A DNA stretch of 22,500 nucleotides from Neocallimastix lanati (nom. inval.) (GCA_016946835.1 JACVTC010000004.1:80001-102500), one strand, 5' to 3'. Positions 13,260-21,771 are shown, counted from the stretch's first letter. A program made the numbers and translations. Notes: generated by a model not told the origin, from the letters alone.

Positions 13260-13650
13260 CCAATACAAAAAGTAATCAATATTATTTATCCAATATTTAT
13301 AATAATTTCTCCTTCAAAACAATCATGGAGTGGACTTTCTGGTGATTATAATAATAATCAGTTCTCCAGTAATGTAAATGGTAATAATAATTATTATAAT
13401 GAGGATATTAAAAATGTCTATATAGTAATAAAACTCATAGAAAATCTAATTCTTATAACCAAAATTTACAGAATAGTACAAATTATACTTATTCAATACA
13501 AAATGTGGATGCCATCCCCAATAGATATACTGCTTCTTGAGTGCCACTGGCAGATTCTCAAACACCCAAAGAAAAAACTCAAAGAAAAATAGTACTGATT
13601 TGGAAGTTAGTACAAATAATTTTTTAATTAATTACTCTTGTTTTAGTTGA
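13260..13650 (+). pseudogene. Unrecognised Asn/Ser-rich protein relic
   Basis: Codon-like, relatively GC-richer sequence in an AT desert. Three plus-strand frames follow one another: about 13314-13420 (reads SWSGLSGDYNNNQFSS), then about 13419-13590 (reads RKSNSYNQNL, later IPNRYTAS, a TGA stop, then VPLADSQTPKEK), then about 13585-13650 (reads NSTDLEVSTNNF). So there is at least one frameshift, an in-frame stop and a second frameshift. The composition is that of a host low-complexity protein rather than a transposon enzyme. Family is not recognised. It could instead be exons of a live gene separated by very short introns, but no clean GT-AG pairs resolve the breaks. Confidence 0.5.
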
Positions 13651-13833
13651 TAATTGTTCTATATAATATATTATATATATTATTATTATTATTTTAAATA
13701 TATTTCAAAAAGAATTTTCATAATATAATATAAAAAAATAATATATATATATATTTTTTCTTTAATTATTTTATTTAAAACTACTTTACATGTACATCCT
13801 TTTTTTTTTTTTATTTTTTATTTTTTATTTTTA

Positions 13834-13915
13834 ACAAAATTTAATTATTAATAATTAAATTTTGTATGATAATTAGAGACAATTGTGTTACATTTAATAT
13901 AAATGTAACACAATT
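13834..13915. repeat. Two adjacent perfect palindromes
   Basis: First: 32-bp palindrome 13834-13865 with no spacer; each half is ACAAAATTTAATTATT or its complement. Second: 16-bp arms AATTGTGTTACATTTA at 13881-13896 and the complement at 13900-13915, with a 3-base loop. Only 15 bases separate them. The G/C positions in the second arms make it unlikely to be simple AT symmetry. Confidence 0.92.
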
Positions 13916-14249
13916 TTATTATATATATATATATTTATAATATTAATTTTATATATATATTTTTTAATTATTAAATATTTAAATATTTTGTTAGATAGAA
14001 AATAATATTATTGATATCACAGAAATATAATATATATATTTTTATTGTTTTTTTTTTTTTTTTTTTATTATTACTTTATATATTTCAATTTTATTTACTT
14101 ATTATTTATTTTATCCACTCTATTTATTTATTATTATAATTATTACTGTAATAAAATATACATTATTAACAAATATTGTCTTCTCTAATTTATCTATATT
14201 TAAATGATATTTAATTTAATAAATTAAATGTATAAAGATAAAAAAAATA

Positions 14250-14720
14250 TTAAAGAATACATTAATGGACGAGTTGTTGTCAGAACGACACTTCGGACAC
14301 TAAATTTTTACTGTTTAGTTATTGTTATTCATTATTTTGTTCAAGCTTTATTTGCTTATTTGAATTATCGAAAAGTCACCAAAAAAGTATGAATGAAAGA
14401 TGTAAAGATTGGACAGGCCTTTCCACTAGCTTATTTGTGGTTGGTTATAAGGGAGATCTAGTATTATTTAGAGGTTGTCTTAAATCTATTACCTATTTAA
14501 GATATGCTAAAAATGATAGAATTATTGTTGTGGTCGGGTAATGGCGAGGAAGACCGTTATATGGGTGATTATTTTTTTAAAAGGTTTTTCAAGATAGGAT
14601 TAGCGTTTTATCACTACCGATTTTAAACTTAAAGATATTGAAATGGTTGAACAGAGAGCCATAAAATTTATAGAAAAGGTTAAAAAAAAAATGCATGGGA
14701 CCTATTTGTATTAGGAAACG
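14250..14720 (+). pseudogene. Unrecognised coding relic upstream of the Copia remnant
   Basis: GC-richer patch with protein-like frames but repeated disruption. Visible pieces: an open frame before 14390 reading INGRVVVRTTLRTLNFYC; a 50-codon ATG frame at 14389-14541 reading WTGLSTSLFVVGYKGDLVLF and LKSITYLRYAKNDRIIVVVG; then in other frames NGEEDRYMGDYFFKRF (after 14540) and FKLKDIEMVEQRAIKFIEKV (about 14625-14685). Not recognised as gag, protease, integrase or RT. It may be the leader or 5' LTR part of the neighbouring Copia element, or a captured host fragment. No function is assigned. Confidence 0.4.
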
Positions 14721-15009
14721 TAAGTTTTTATTAAAATTATTTAATTATTTATTATTTCGAATTGCTATATATATGTATAGCAAATCAAAACTTGGTTGAA
14801 AAAACAAAAAATTTTGTATGCTCTAAAAGAATTAAACAAAATAGGAATTAATTACTCTTACATATTTAATTATATTAAAAAGAAAAATTTAAGACTTAAG
14901 AAATGATATATTGAGTTCTAACATTAAAAGAATTGATATATATATATCAAAACCGGAAACAAACAATGAAAACATTATAAATAGAGTGCAAAAATGGCAA
15001 ATTACCATA

Positions 15010-15175
15010 TAATTTCAAAGGGAGAGAAAGAGAAAAGAGAAGAAATATTGCCATATTTGTCAAAAAAAAATTACCGTAATACCTAATGAATGCTATTTGA
15101 ATCCATTGAATCCATCAAGTAGGTATTATAATGAAAATAAGAAAAAAAAAAATAATGTCATTAGTAATAATATAT
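15010..15175 (+). pseudogene. Copia gag C-terminus with degraded CCHC zinc knuckle
   Basis: The frame reads KKYCHICQKK, then ITVIPNECYLNPLNPSSRYY and an Asn/Lys-rich tail to a TAA. A normal knuckle is C-x2-C-x4-H-x4-C; here the His is missing and the spacing between the second and last Cys is 10 instead of 9, consistent with mutation of a GH pair. The nucleic-acid-binding fold would be lost. Nearby frames upstream are broken by stops. Confidence 0.7.
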
Positions 15176-15348
15176 AAAAAAAAAGATTCGTCTCATGGGA
15201 AGAGAGTAATAAAAAATTTTTTTTAAATCAAACAATGTAAACCAAACTGAACTAAAAAGTAATTCGGATTCCCGAGGTAGATTTAGCGTTGTAATGGTAT
15301 AACAACTACAAATCTATATCCTGCAAACTCATCAGTAAATAAAATTAA

Positions 15349-15597
15349 GGAAGAAAAAAAAAAAATCACCAATCAGATGATAATAATAACTGGATTATAG
15401 ATAGTGGAACAGCTATTAAATTAATAAAAAATATTAATAAATTAAGTAATGTTATAGAAGTTACCAGTAGAGGAATTACCTCTCTAAATGGTCAGTCAGA
15501 AAGAATTATAAAAATGAGACATTACGATGGTAAATTCAAAGATAAACCTATTATCTTAAATAATTTATTATCTACTTATTATTTATTCAAAAAGTGA
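15349..15597 (+). pseudogene. Copia protease (retropepsin) fragment
   Basis: An open stretch of 82 codons without an ATG. It reads NNWIIDSGTAIKLIKNINKL, then EVTSRGITSLNGQSERI, and ends KPIILNNLLSTYYLFKK before TGA. The aspartic protease triad DSG is kept, but the next residues differ from the usual A-T/S-x-H of Copia proteases. It is preceded by TAA and followed by frameshifted pre-integrase sequence, so it is not an independent gene. Confidence 0.8.
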
Positions 15598-15749
15598 TTT
15601 AAAATAATTATATGGAAACTTACCATAGAAAAAAAAAAAATCTTCAATTCTTTAGAGAAAATAAATTAGTCATTACATGTATACTAAGGATGAAGATTTA
15701 TTTACAATGAATACTTCATCCCTAAATAAAATCAAATTATATATCAATA

Positions 15750-16110
15750 ATATAGATCTTAAATTTTGGCATACACGATTAAGATAAATACTTCAGTAGA
15801 AATCTCTCAAAATTCTTAGACGATGGCGGCATTAAAGAGAAAAATCCTGATGTATATATATTGTGATTGATGCAAAAAATAAGTAATCTAAAAATAGAAA
15901 CTCCAAACAAATCTACGAGACCATTTCAATTGGTATATTTAAATGTTGGCAGTCTTTTACAACTATATCCATCTTTTAATGAATATAAATGCTATATTAC
16001 TTTTATTGTTGGTTATTCTTGAAAAATGCTGGTTATATATACATAATTCTTAAAATATAAATCAGAAGCTGTTTAAGAAATTTATTGAATTTTACAAACT
16101 TTACAAAAAA
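15750..16110 (+). pseudogene. Copia GAG-pre-integrase and integrase core fragment
   Basis: Pieces in shifting frames: LKFWHTRLR (pre-integrase His), a Cys-containing piece reading CD-CK near 15860, then PFQLVYLNVGS (about 15921-15953), FNEYKCYITFIVGYS and a final KFIEFYKLY at about 16080-16110. Copia integrases normally have Asp in the LDVGS-type motif; here it is Asn, and the IDGYS-type Asp is Val. At least one catalytic carboxylate is therefore lost in addition to frameshifts. Confidence 0.75.
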
Positions 16111-16228
16111 TACTACTAAATACATTAATTTCAAAAAAAAAAAATTATATTCATAAATTTATTCAATTAATACATAAAAATTTATTATATTTAATATCTC
16201 TTTAAAATTATTTATTTTATAATTAATT

Positions 16229-16237
16229 TATTCAAAC
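16229..16237. repeat. MULE target-site duplication, left copy
   Basis: TATTCAAAC, identical to 20775-20783 on the other side of the element. Nine bases is the usual duplication length for Mutator-like elements. Confidence 0.85.
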
Positions 16238-16310
16238 GGGAGAGGTCCAAAACTCCAATTTTTTTTAACGTGATATATCAAATTTTGAGGCTTTTTAAAT
16301 TAATAGTTAT
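16238..16310 (+). repeat. MULE terminal inverted repeat, left
   Basis: Starts GGGAGAGGTCCAAAACTCCA followed by poly(T). It matches the reverse complement of 20690-20774, most clearly over the first 30 bases. Confidence 0.8.
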
Positions 16311-16475
16311 ATGATACTATTTTGTTGTATTATTAATTTGTAATTTTTTTCTTAAAATTTATTAAGTGAATAATTAAATAAATTATAATGGTTAGATAAA
16401 AATAAATATTTTTTTACAAAAAAAAAAAAATAAAATAAAATATTCAAACAATTAAAAGGTTTTAAAAAAAAAAAA

Positions 16476-16700
16476 ATATTAATAAAATACTTTAACAATT
16501 ATATAGATTTATTTATTTAAAAAATAATATTAATAAAATACTTTAACAATTATATAGATTTATTTATTTAAAAAAATATTAATAAAATACTTTAACAATT
16601 ATATAGATTTATTTATTTAAAAAAAAAAATATTAATAAAATACTTTAACAATTTTATAGATTTATTTATTTAAAAAAAATATTAATAAAATATTAAAACA
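16476..16700. repeat. Minisatellite, about 50-bp unit, 4-5 copies
   Basis: Unit starts ATATTAATAAAATACTTTAA, then CAATTATATAGATTTATTTATT and poly(A). Copies start at 16476, 16527, 16576, 16629 and a partial at 16679; a diverged related copy begins near 16811. Unit-to-unit differences are mostly in poly(A) length. It lies between the left TIR and the 3' end of the transposase, a usual place for subterminal repeats in MULEs. Confidence 0.9.
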
Positions 16701-17840
16701 ATTATTAATAAAATTAATTATAAATATTAATAATAAAATATAAAAATATAAAAATATATTATTGATATTAATAATAAAGTATAAAAATAGGATTATTTAT
16801 TTTAAAAAAAATATTAATAAAATATTTAAACAATTATTAATAAAATTAATTATAATAATAAAATTATAGAATATTTATTTAAATTACATAAATTTTATCA
16901 AGTATATAAACATTTTAACTTTTTAATAATTATAAAATTTTAATTAATAAATTTAATTATAAGTTTTTGTATGAAAGAATTTTAATGATTTTTTCTTTTG
17001 GAAATTCCTCTGTCATTTCATAATTATTTATTATTAAATAATATTTATAAAATATTATTTAAATTAGTTAAACATTCAAACCACAATTTAGTAAGATCAC
17101 TTCTTTCATATTTAATATCAATTAACTTGGCTTCTTTATTTTTGTATTTTTCAATTAAGATATTAATTTCATCAATTTTTGTTTTTATTTTTTTTTTTTT
17201 TTTTCATTCTCCAAATTCCTTTTATTTTTATTTGGTAATCATAATATGATAAATGTTCCTGTTCTTTTAATTTATTTATTAATTCATAAAAATTTGGTTT
17301 CATTGGAAATAGTTTATTTAAAGAATTATTGAGTGATTCTGAAGCATTATTGGTTATATGTTCAATATTATTATAATAATTCCAACTTTTCATATCGTAA
17401 CCAATTGTAAAAGAAAACACTAAAATAGATTACAATAACAAAATACAATAAATTTTATTTTATTAAAAAATTTTTTATTAAAATATATTTTATTAATATT
17501 TAATAGTTATTTGTTAAAATAACAATTACCTCGAGAAAAAATGTGAAAAGTATCTTCTATTTATACTTTTCCTAAATACATTGATAATATATTATTTTAT
17601 TTAAATTACATATATTTTAATATAAAACTATCCTAATGAATTTTATTAAATAATAAATTTATAAACTATAACTAAATTTAGAAAAATATAATTATTAATT
17701 AAACTAAATACTAAATAATTAAAATTAAGTACATTTATTATCTATTTATTATTTTAATATTATAAGTAAAGTCTTTATTTATTTTCGATTTAAAAACAAT
17801 GTTAAAGGAGTCATGATTAAATTTTGAAACTTAATTTTCA

Positions 17841-17865
17841 CAAAATAAATTATTAATTTATTTTG
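17841..17865. repeat. Perfect palindrome within the 701-bp insert
   Basis: Arms CAAAATAAATTA and TAATTTATTTTG around a single T. Partial complementarity continues outside the arms. Confidence 0.9.
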
Positions 17866-17943
17866 TTTTAAACTTTAATTAATTCATTTAAATTATTTTA
17901 CAACAATAATTTTCTCAGAATTAAATTTTATAAAAATTATTAC

Positions 17944-18075
17944 ATTAAAAATTTATCTTGTGGCTTAAAGAATATAATTCAAAAATTTAGTTCATATGAT
18001 TTATTTACTTTGCTTATTATTTTATAAATCAAAGAATAATTTACATTTTTGAATTACACAAGAAAAATTTTTAAT
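17944..18075. repeat. Inverted repeat within the 701-bp insert
   Basis: Arm 17944-17962 ATTAAAAATTTATCTTGTG and arm 18057-18075, its complement with one mismatch; a second complementary block, ATTCAAAAAT and its complement, lies inside. The RNA or single strand could form a hairpin of about 130 nt. Confidence 0.85.
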
Positions 18076-19182
18076 TTAAAATGTGATTGGGATAATCACA
18101 TCTTTACACCAATTAAATATGTTTCATAAAAATATTCTAAAAATTTTAAAAATTGACAAGAATTTTTTTCAATGGATTTAGTTTTAATTAATGAAAAAAT
18201 ATCCATTATGTATTCAGGGTTGATAAATGGTAAGTTTGAAATTCCTTTGTAATAATTAAATATTTTTTCATCATCGTTCACTTCATTACGGCACGATTCA
18301 TTTTTTTTAATTTCTAATAAATTTTTATAATGCCAAATACAGTATTTAATATTTATATTAGGAAATATTTTTTTAACTGCTTTGGATATGCCTTTTTCAA
18401 AATCGCAATGTACATTTTTTGGTTCAGTTATAATATTATTATTAGAATTTTGTTTTAATTTATTGAATAACATATTATATGTTTTTTGCTTTTTATTTTT
18501 TAATATTGCATAAGAAGTAGTATAAAAACTATTCAATTCTTTAACGTAAGTTCTAGTAATAAACACTTGTTGACTAAATTTAGGTGCGATATAAAAAGTA
18601 CCATCCACAAATATATCATTATTATATTTCTTAAATAATTTTGCTTGAAAAGGGGATTGAAAAATTACTAAATCAGAATTTTTGAATATCATAAAATATT
18701 CATTTCGTTCAGTTTTATAATATTCAGATTCATTAGGAATTTCATTAAAAGTTGTTACATTGGATAGTAGTTTTTTATTAATACTTCTTAATATTAGAGT
18801 TTTAACTGAAATATATTCTGGACACGGATATATAAATCCCATTTCTTTAGAAATTTCATTATATAGTCTTTTTCGTTTTATATCAAAAGGATTTGAATGT
18901 TTTTTAATTTCATCTTTAATTTTATGTTTCATTACAGATAGGGATAAACTATATTCGTTTCCAGGATGATTATGTAAACTCTCATATTTTAAGATTTCTT
19001 TCTCATTATTTAAAATAATAAAAGATTTACATTTATTTATTTTTTTTATATTCGGTACATTTATAAACTCTTGAATTATCTTTCTTTGAATGTGAAAAAT
19101 TAAATTTATATTGTTTATTAATAATGATTTGTTCTTCTCCTTTATTAGACTCACTTATATAAATAGTTATGTTTTCTTCCAT

Positions 19183-19546
19183 TTATAAATTTTAATATAT
19201 AGTTTTTAATTATATCTTTTAAATTATTATATTAATTATCTAAATATTATTTTTTAATATTAATTCTGAACAATTAAATATTCAATTTTTTTTAAAAGAT
19301 AAAAAGTATTTTAATTATTTCTTTTTCTTTTAATTTTTTTAAAAAAAAAACAGATACATAAAGTATATATGAAAATATTTTAATTTTTAATATTTCAAAA
19401 TAAATTATTTATTTGTATATAAAAAAAATTTAATTATTTATTTATTCTTAATTAATATTAATTATTTTTTTTTAATATATACTGATAAAGAATTAATGAA
19501 TTAATTAATTATTTTATTTATATTATAATCTAATTAAATTATTAAC
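19183..19546. other. Leader of the MULE transposase, no gene
   Basis: AT-rich sequence immediately upstream (minus sense) of the transposase start. Only AT microsatellites and short runs are seen; no promoter element can be singled out. Confidence 0.5.
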
Positions 19547-19557
19547 ATTTAAGTCTT

Positions 19558-20148
19558 TTTAAAACAACAAATATATATAGCATTTTTTAGCATATAAAGT
19601 AGGACTGGGCTTTCTACTGGTTGTTATGTGGCGACTTAATAATCATCTGGTGTCCGGCCAACCCCTGCTGGTATCTATTCTTGATCTGATTTTCCCGATA
19701 GGGTTTGGAGAAAGGGTAAAGGGGTTATAATGGCACAATTTCAGGTAAGTATTAATTCCGCTCCTACCATTATTGGATTGCCACGTATTTAATTTCTATA
19801 TTTGATCACCCATGGCATCCTAGTGTAGTTGTATAGCCTATACTGAGAGGGTTACGAGTTCAATTTCTATAGGATAACACGGATGTTATTTGGCAAGACA
19901 TGTCTACTGGTGCTACCTCTTCTTAGGAATTTGGAACGCCGACGTTGTACTGATATAGTATAAGATATATATACCAAAGTATATATGTTCTTTACAAGCC
20001 CATATATATAATATGGGATAGACATGTGAATTCATATGTGTAAAAAACCTATTTATATATCTCTACAAAACGGTTGCGGTAATATATAAATAGTAATTGA
20101 AATGTGAACAACAAATTTTAATTTTTGAAATTTCAATTTACAGCTATA
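19558..20148. mobile_element. GC-richer insertion with tRNA-like Pol III promoter (SINE candidate)
   Basis: About 590 bases bounded by an 11-bp direct repeat ATTTAAGTCTT (19547-19557 and 20149-20159). Its core, about 19595-19960, is much richer in G/C than anything around it and codes for no recognisable protein (all frames broken). It contains A- and B-box sequences at 19821-19867. Palindromic CCCATATA-TATATGGG-like sequence lies at about 20000-20017. A classical SINE has its tRNA part at the 5' end; here about 225 bases of GC-rich sequence precede the A box, so it may be composite or a different small element. Confidence 0.5.
19815..19877 (+). ncRNA. tRNA-like sequence with A and B boxes (degenerate)
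   Basis: TAGTGTAGTTG at 19821-19831 fits the A-box consensus TRGYNNARNNG at every position; AGTTCAATTTC at 19857-19867 resembles the B box GGTTCGANTCC. The 25-base spacing is tRNA-like. Ends GCATCCT and AGGATAA pair over most of a 7-bp acceptor-like stem. At 63 nt, with a poor T-stem and no clear anticodon arm, it is not a functional tRNA; a tRNA-derived promoter of a mobile element is the better reading. Confidence 0.5.
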
Positions 20149-20159
20149 ATTTAAGTCTT

Positions 20160-20689
20160 ATAAAAATATTATTTTGTAATTTTTATTATTATTTAATATT
20201 TTATTTATAAATTATATATAAAATAAAAGGTTTAAATCTATTATTAAGATGTTATAATAACAACTAAAGTTTTAGTTATAATATAAAAAATTAATATTTT
20301 AAATAATATTAATTTAAATATAAATTTATAAAATAAAATTTTTTAATAATAAAATATAAAAATATTATATTGATATTAATAATATAATATAAAAATTTAA
20401 AAATATAAAAATATAATATTAATAGAAAAATATAAAAATATAATATCAATAATAAAATATAAAATATAAAAATATAATATAAATATTAATAATAAAATAT
20501 AAAAAATAAGGTTATAAGGAAAATAATTATTAATCATTTTCCTTATAACATGATTATCAAAAAAAAAAATTATATAAAAATATTTTATTTTTTGTTGACC
20601 TTTTTAATTTTTATTTATTTGTTTATTTACTTATTTATTTATACATTTATTTCTTTTTTACTTAATATTATATTAAATTTTATGGCGTA
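20160..20689. repeat. AT-rich irregular repeats (ATATAAAAATATAA units)
   Basis: Between the GC-rich insertion and the right TIR. From about 20335 to 20508 it is made of AATAAAATATAAAAATAT-like units with TTGATATTAATAAT; the same kind of sequence occurs near the left end at 16725-16795, suggesting shared subterminal repeats of the MULE. No gene is present. Confidence 0.55.
20511..20549. repeat. Perfect 14-bp hairpin
   Basis: Arms GTTATAAGGAAAAT (20511-20524) and ATTTTCCTTATAAC (20536-20549) with an 11-base loop, inside the MULE near its right end. Might be a small nested foldback; no target duplication was found. Confidence 0.9.
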
Positions 20690-20774
20690 ATAATATAAAT
20701 TTTAAAAGCCACAAATAAATAGATGGCTTATTAAAATTTCAAAAAAAAAAAAATTGGCGTTTTGGACCACATTC
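20690..20774 (-). repeat. MULE terminal inverted repeat, right
   Basis: The reverse complement starts GAATGTGGTCCAAAACGCCA followed by poly(T), matching the left end. It lies on the upstream side of the transposase and may carry its promoter. Confidence 0.8.
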
Positions 20775-20783
20775 TATTCAAAC
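20775..20783. repeat. MULE target-site duplication, right copy
   Basis: TATTCAAAC, identical to 16229-16237. Confidence 0.85.
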
Positions 20784-21159
20784 TAAAATAATTTTAAATA
20801 ATTTTAAGATTAGAAGTAGAATAATGATACATTATATATAATATATAAATATAATATATTGTAATTAATTAATAGTATTTTGGAACAAGCCACATTTTAA
20901 TATAAATAATACTAATTTTTTTATTTTAAATCTTTGTATATTAATCTATTTTATATTTTATTTATATCTATAAATTTATTAAGAAAAACTCTTTAATAAA
21001 ATCTTAAAATAAATATATATATATATTTATATTTATCAATAAATACATAAATACATTTTTCTTTAAAGATAAAAAAAAAAAAAAAAACTTCTTTAAGATG
21101 TAAATTATGCATATGCATCATATTATTAATATTAAAATGGATATATTAGTTTTTAATGA

Positions 21160-21203
<44 letters not shown>

Positions 21204-21633
21204 GGGAAAAATTTTAAAGTATAAAAAAATAGAAAAGAAAAAAAAGATGAATCTACATTTAATTAAAAATAGATATAATTATTATATATATATATATATA
21301 AAACATATATAAAACATAAATATATTATATTAAAATCTTTATTAATAGTCATTTAGAAATATTTTTTTTTTTTTTTTTTTAATATTTTTTTAAAACTTTT
21401 ATTATTATTGATTATTGTTATTGATTATTCTTATGTAATTATTATTATTTATCTATATCTAAAATTTAATAATAAATATTTACTTATTTTATATTTTAAT
21501 TTTTTTTTATTATTATTATTAATTTTTTTTATTATTGTTGTTATTTTATTTATATTTATTTTTGTACTTTATTTCTTTGTGATTTGTATAAACTTATTTC
21601 TTATTAATTTCATATCATTTTTTTTCTAAAAAT

Positions 21634-21693
<60 letters not shown>

Positions 21694-21733
21694 AAAAAAA
21701 AGTTGATAATAAATAAAAATAAAATAAAATAAA

Positions 21734-21771
<38 letters not shown>

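Larger units (their letters stand above)
14785..16110 (+). mobile_element. Dead Ty1/Copia retrotransposon remnant (gag to integrase)
   Basis: Domains in Copia order on the plus strand, in several broken frames. Gag-like pieces WLKKQKILYALKELNKIG and DILSSNIKRIDIYISKPE lie at about 14787-14990. A degraded zinc knuckle CHICQKK-ITV-IPNEC is near 15050. The protease motif WIIDSGT is at about 15391, the GAG-pre-integrase LKFWHTRLR near 15760, and integrase fragments CYITFIVGYS near 16000. Frameshifts and stops occur between and within all of them. Homology stops at about 16110: no reverse transcriptase, RNase H or convincing LTR was seen, so the element is 3'-truncated. The order protease-integrase before RT is diagnostic of Ty1/Copia rather than Ty3. 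Confidence 0.85.
17407..18107. mobile_element. 701-bp non-autonomous insertion (MITE or introner candidate) inside the transposase
   Basis: Flanked by direct repeats ACCAATT at 17400-17406 and 18108-18114, in the middle of the transposase; removing insert plus one repeat restores the family reading YLIGYDMKSWNYY. The ends are short inverted repeats GTAAAAGA and TCTTTAC. Inside are several palindromes: 19-bp arms with one mismatch (17944-17962 and 18057-18075), perfect 12-bp arms at 17841-17865, and 8-bp arms ATGTGATT at 18080-18098. No protein is coded. On the transposase strand, GT at the boundary and a TTTTAG near the far end could act as an intron. TSD and TIR together indicate a DNA transposon of MITE type. 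Confidence 0.75.
17045..19182 (-). pseudogene. MULE transposase with FLYWCH-like N-terminus, split by an insertion and two frameshifts
   Basis: ATG at 19182 opens a frame with a FLYWCH/WRKY-GCM1-like zinc-binding region: QYKFNF, VYKC, NKCKSF and LHNHP. This frame joins the long frame ending near 18098 only if one A is removed from the A8 run at 19040-19047. The DDE domain shows Asp in DIFVDGTF (about 18604), Asp in HCDFEKG (about 18403) and the C-x2-H motif CIWH (about 18337). After the 701-bp insertion, HITNNASESLN supplies the catalytic Glu (about 17338). A second frameshift in the A17 run at 17188-17204 leads into a C-terminal stretch ending KLWFECLTNLNNIL and TAA at 17045. All catalytic residues remain. 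This enzyme class cuts and pastes DNA at its TIRs. The frameshifts may be decay or homopolymer sequence errors. Confidence 0.88.
16238..20774 (-). mobile_element. Mutator-like (MULE) DNA transposon, 4537 bp including nested insertions
   Basis: Bounded by 9-bp direct repeats TATTCAAAC. The terminal inverted repeats begin G, and after 11 bases of partial match share GGTCCAAAAC(T/G)CCAATTTTTTTT; a weaker match GGCTTTT-AAATT-ATA lies about 45-60 bases further in, so the repeats extend to about 75-85 bp with gaps. The transposase is on the minus strand. The element contains a minisatellite near the left end, a 701-bp insertion inside the transposase and a GC-richer insertion in the transposase leader. 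Taking out both insertions (with one TSD copy each) leaves about 3.2 kb, a usual autonomous MULE size. Transposase, TIR and TSD agree, so the limits are well supported. Confidence 0.88.

Noticed and set aside
14250-16110. LTRs for the Copia remnant
   Set aside because: No pair of long direct repeats with TG...CA ends could be found around it; the 3' half is missing.
16998-17249. Plus-strand 83-residue open frame
   Set aside because: Antisense of the transposase C-terminal region and of its poly(A) run.
17407-18107. Treating the gap in the transposase as an ordinary ancestral intron
   Set aside because: The flanking ACCAATT duplication and inverted GTAAA ends indicate a transposon insertion; splicing, if any, would be secondary.
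18096-19154. Transposase starting at the GTG at 19154
   Set aside because: The upstream ATG frame at 19182 encodes the better zinc-finger-like region; the GTG frame before the A8 run is the shifted frame.
19815-19877. Functional tRNA gene
   Set aside because: Only 63 nt, poor T-stem pairing and no clear anticodon arm.
21408-21629. Plus-strand 73-residue hydrophobic open frame
   Set aside because: Ile/Phe/Leu low complexity from T-rich DNA; any such stretch looks like a membrane protein.
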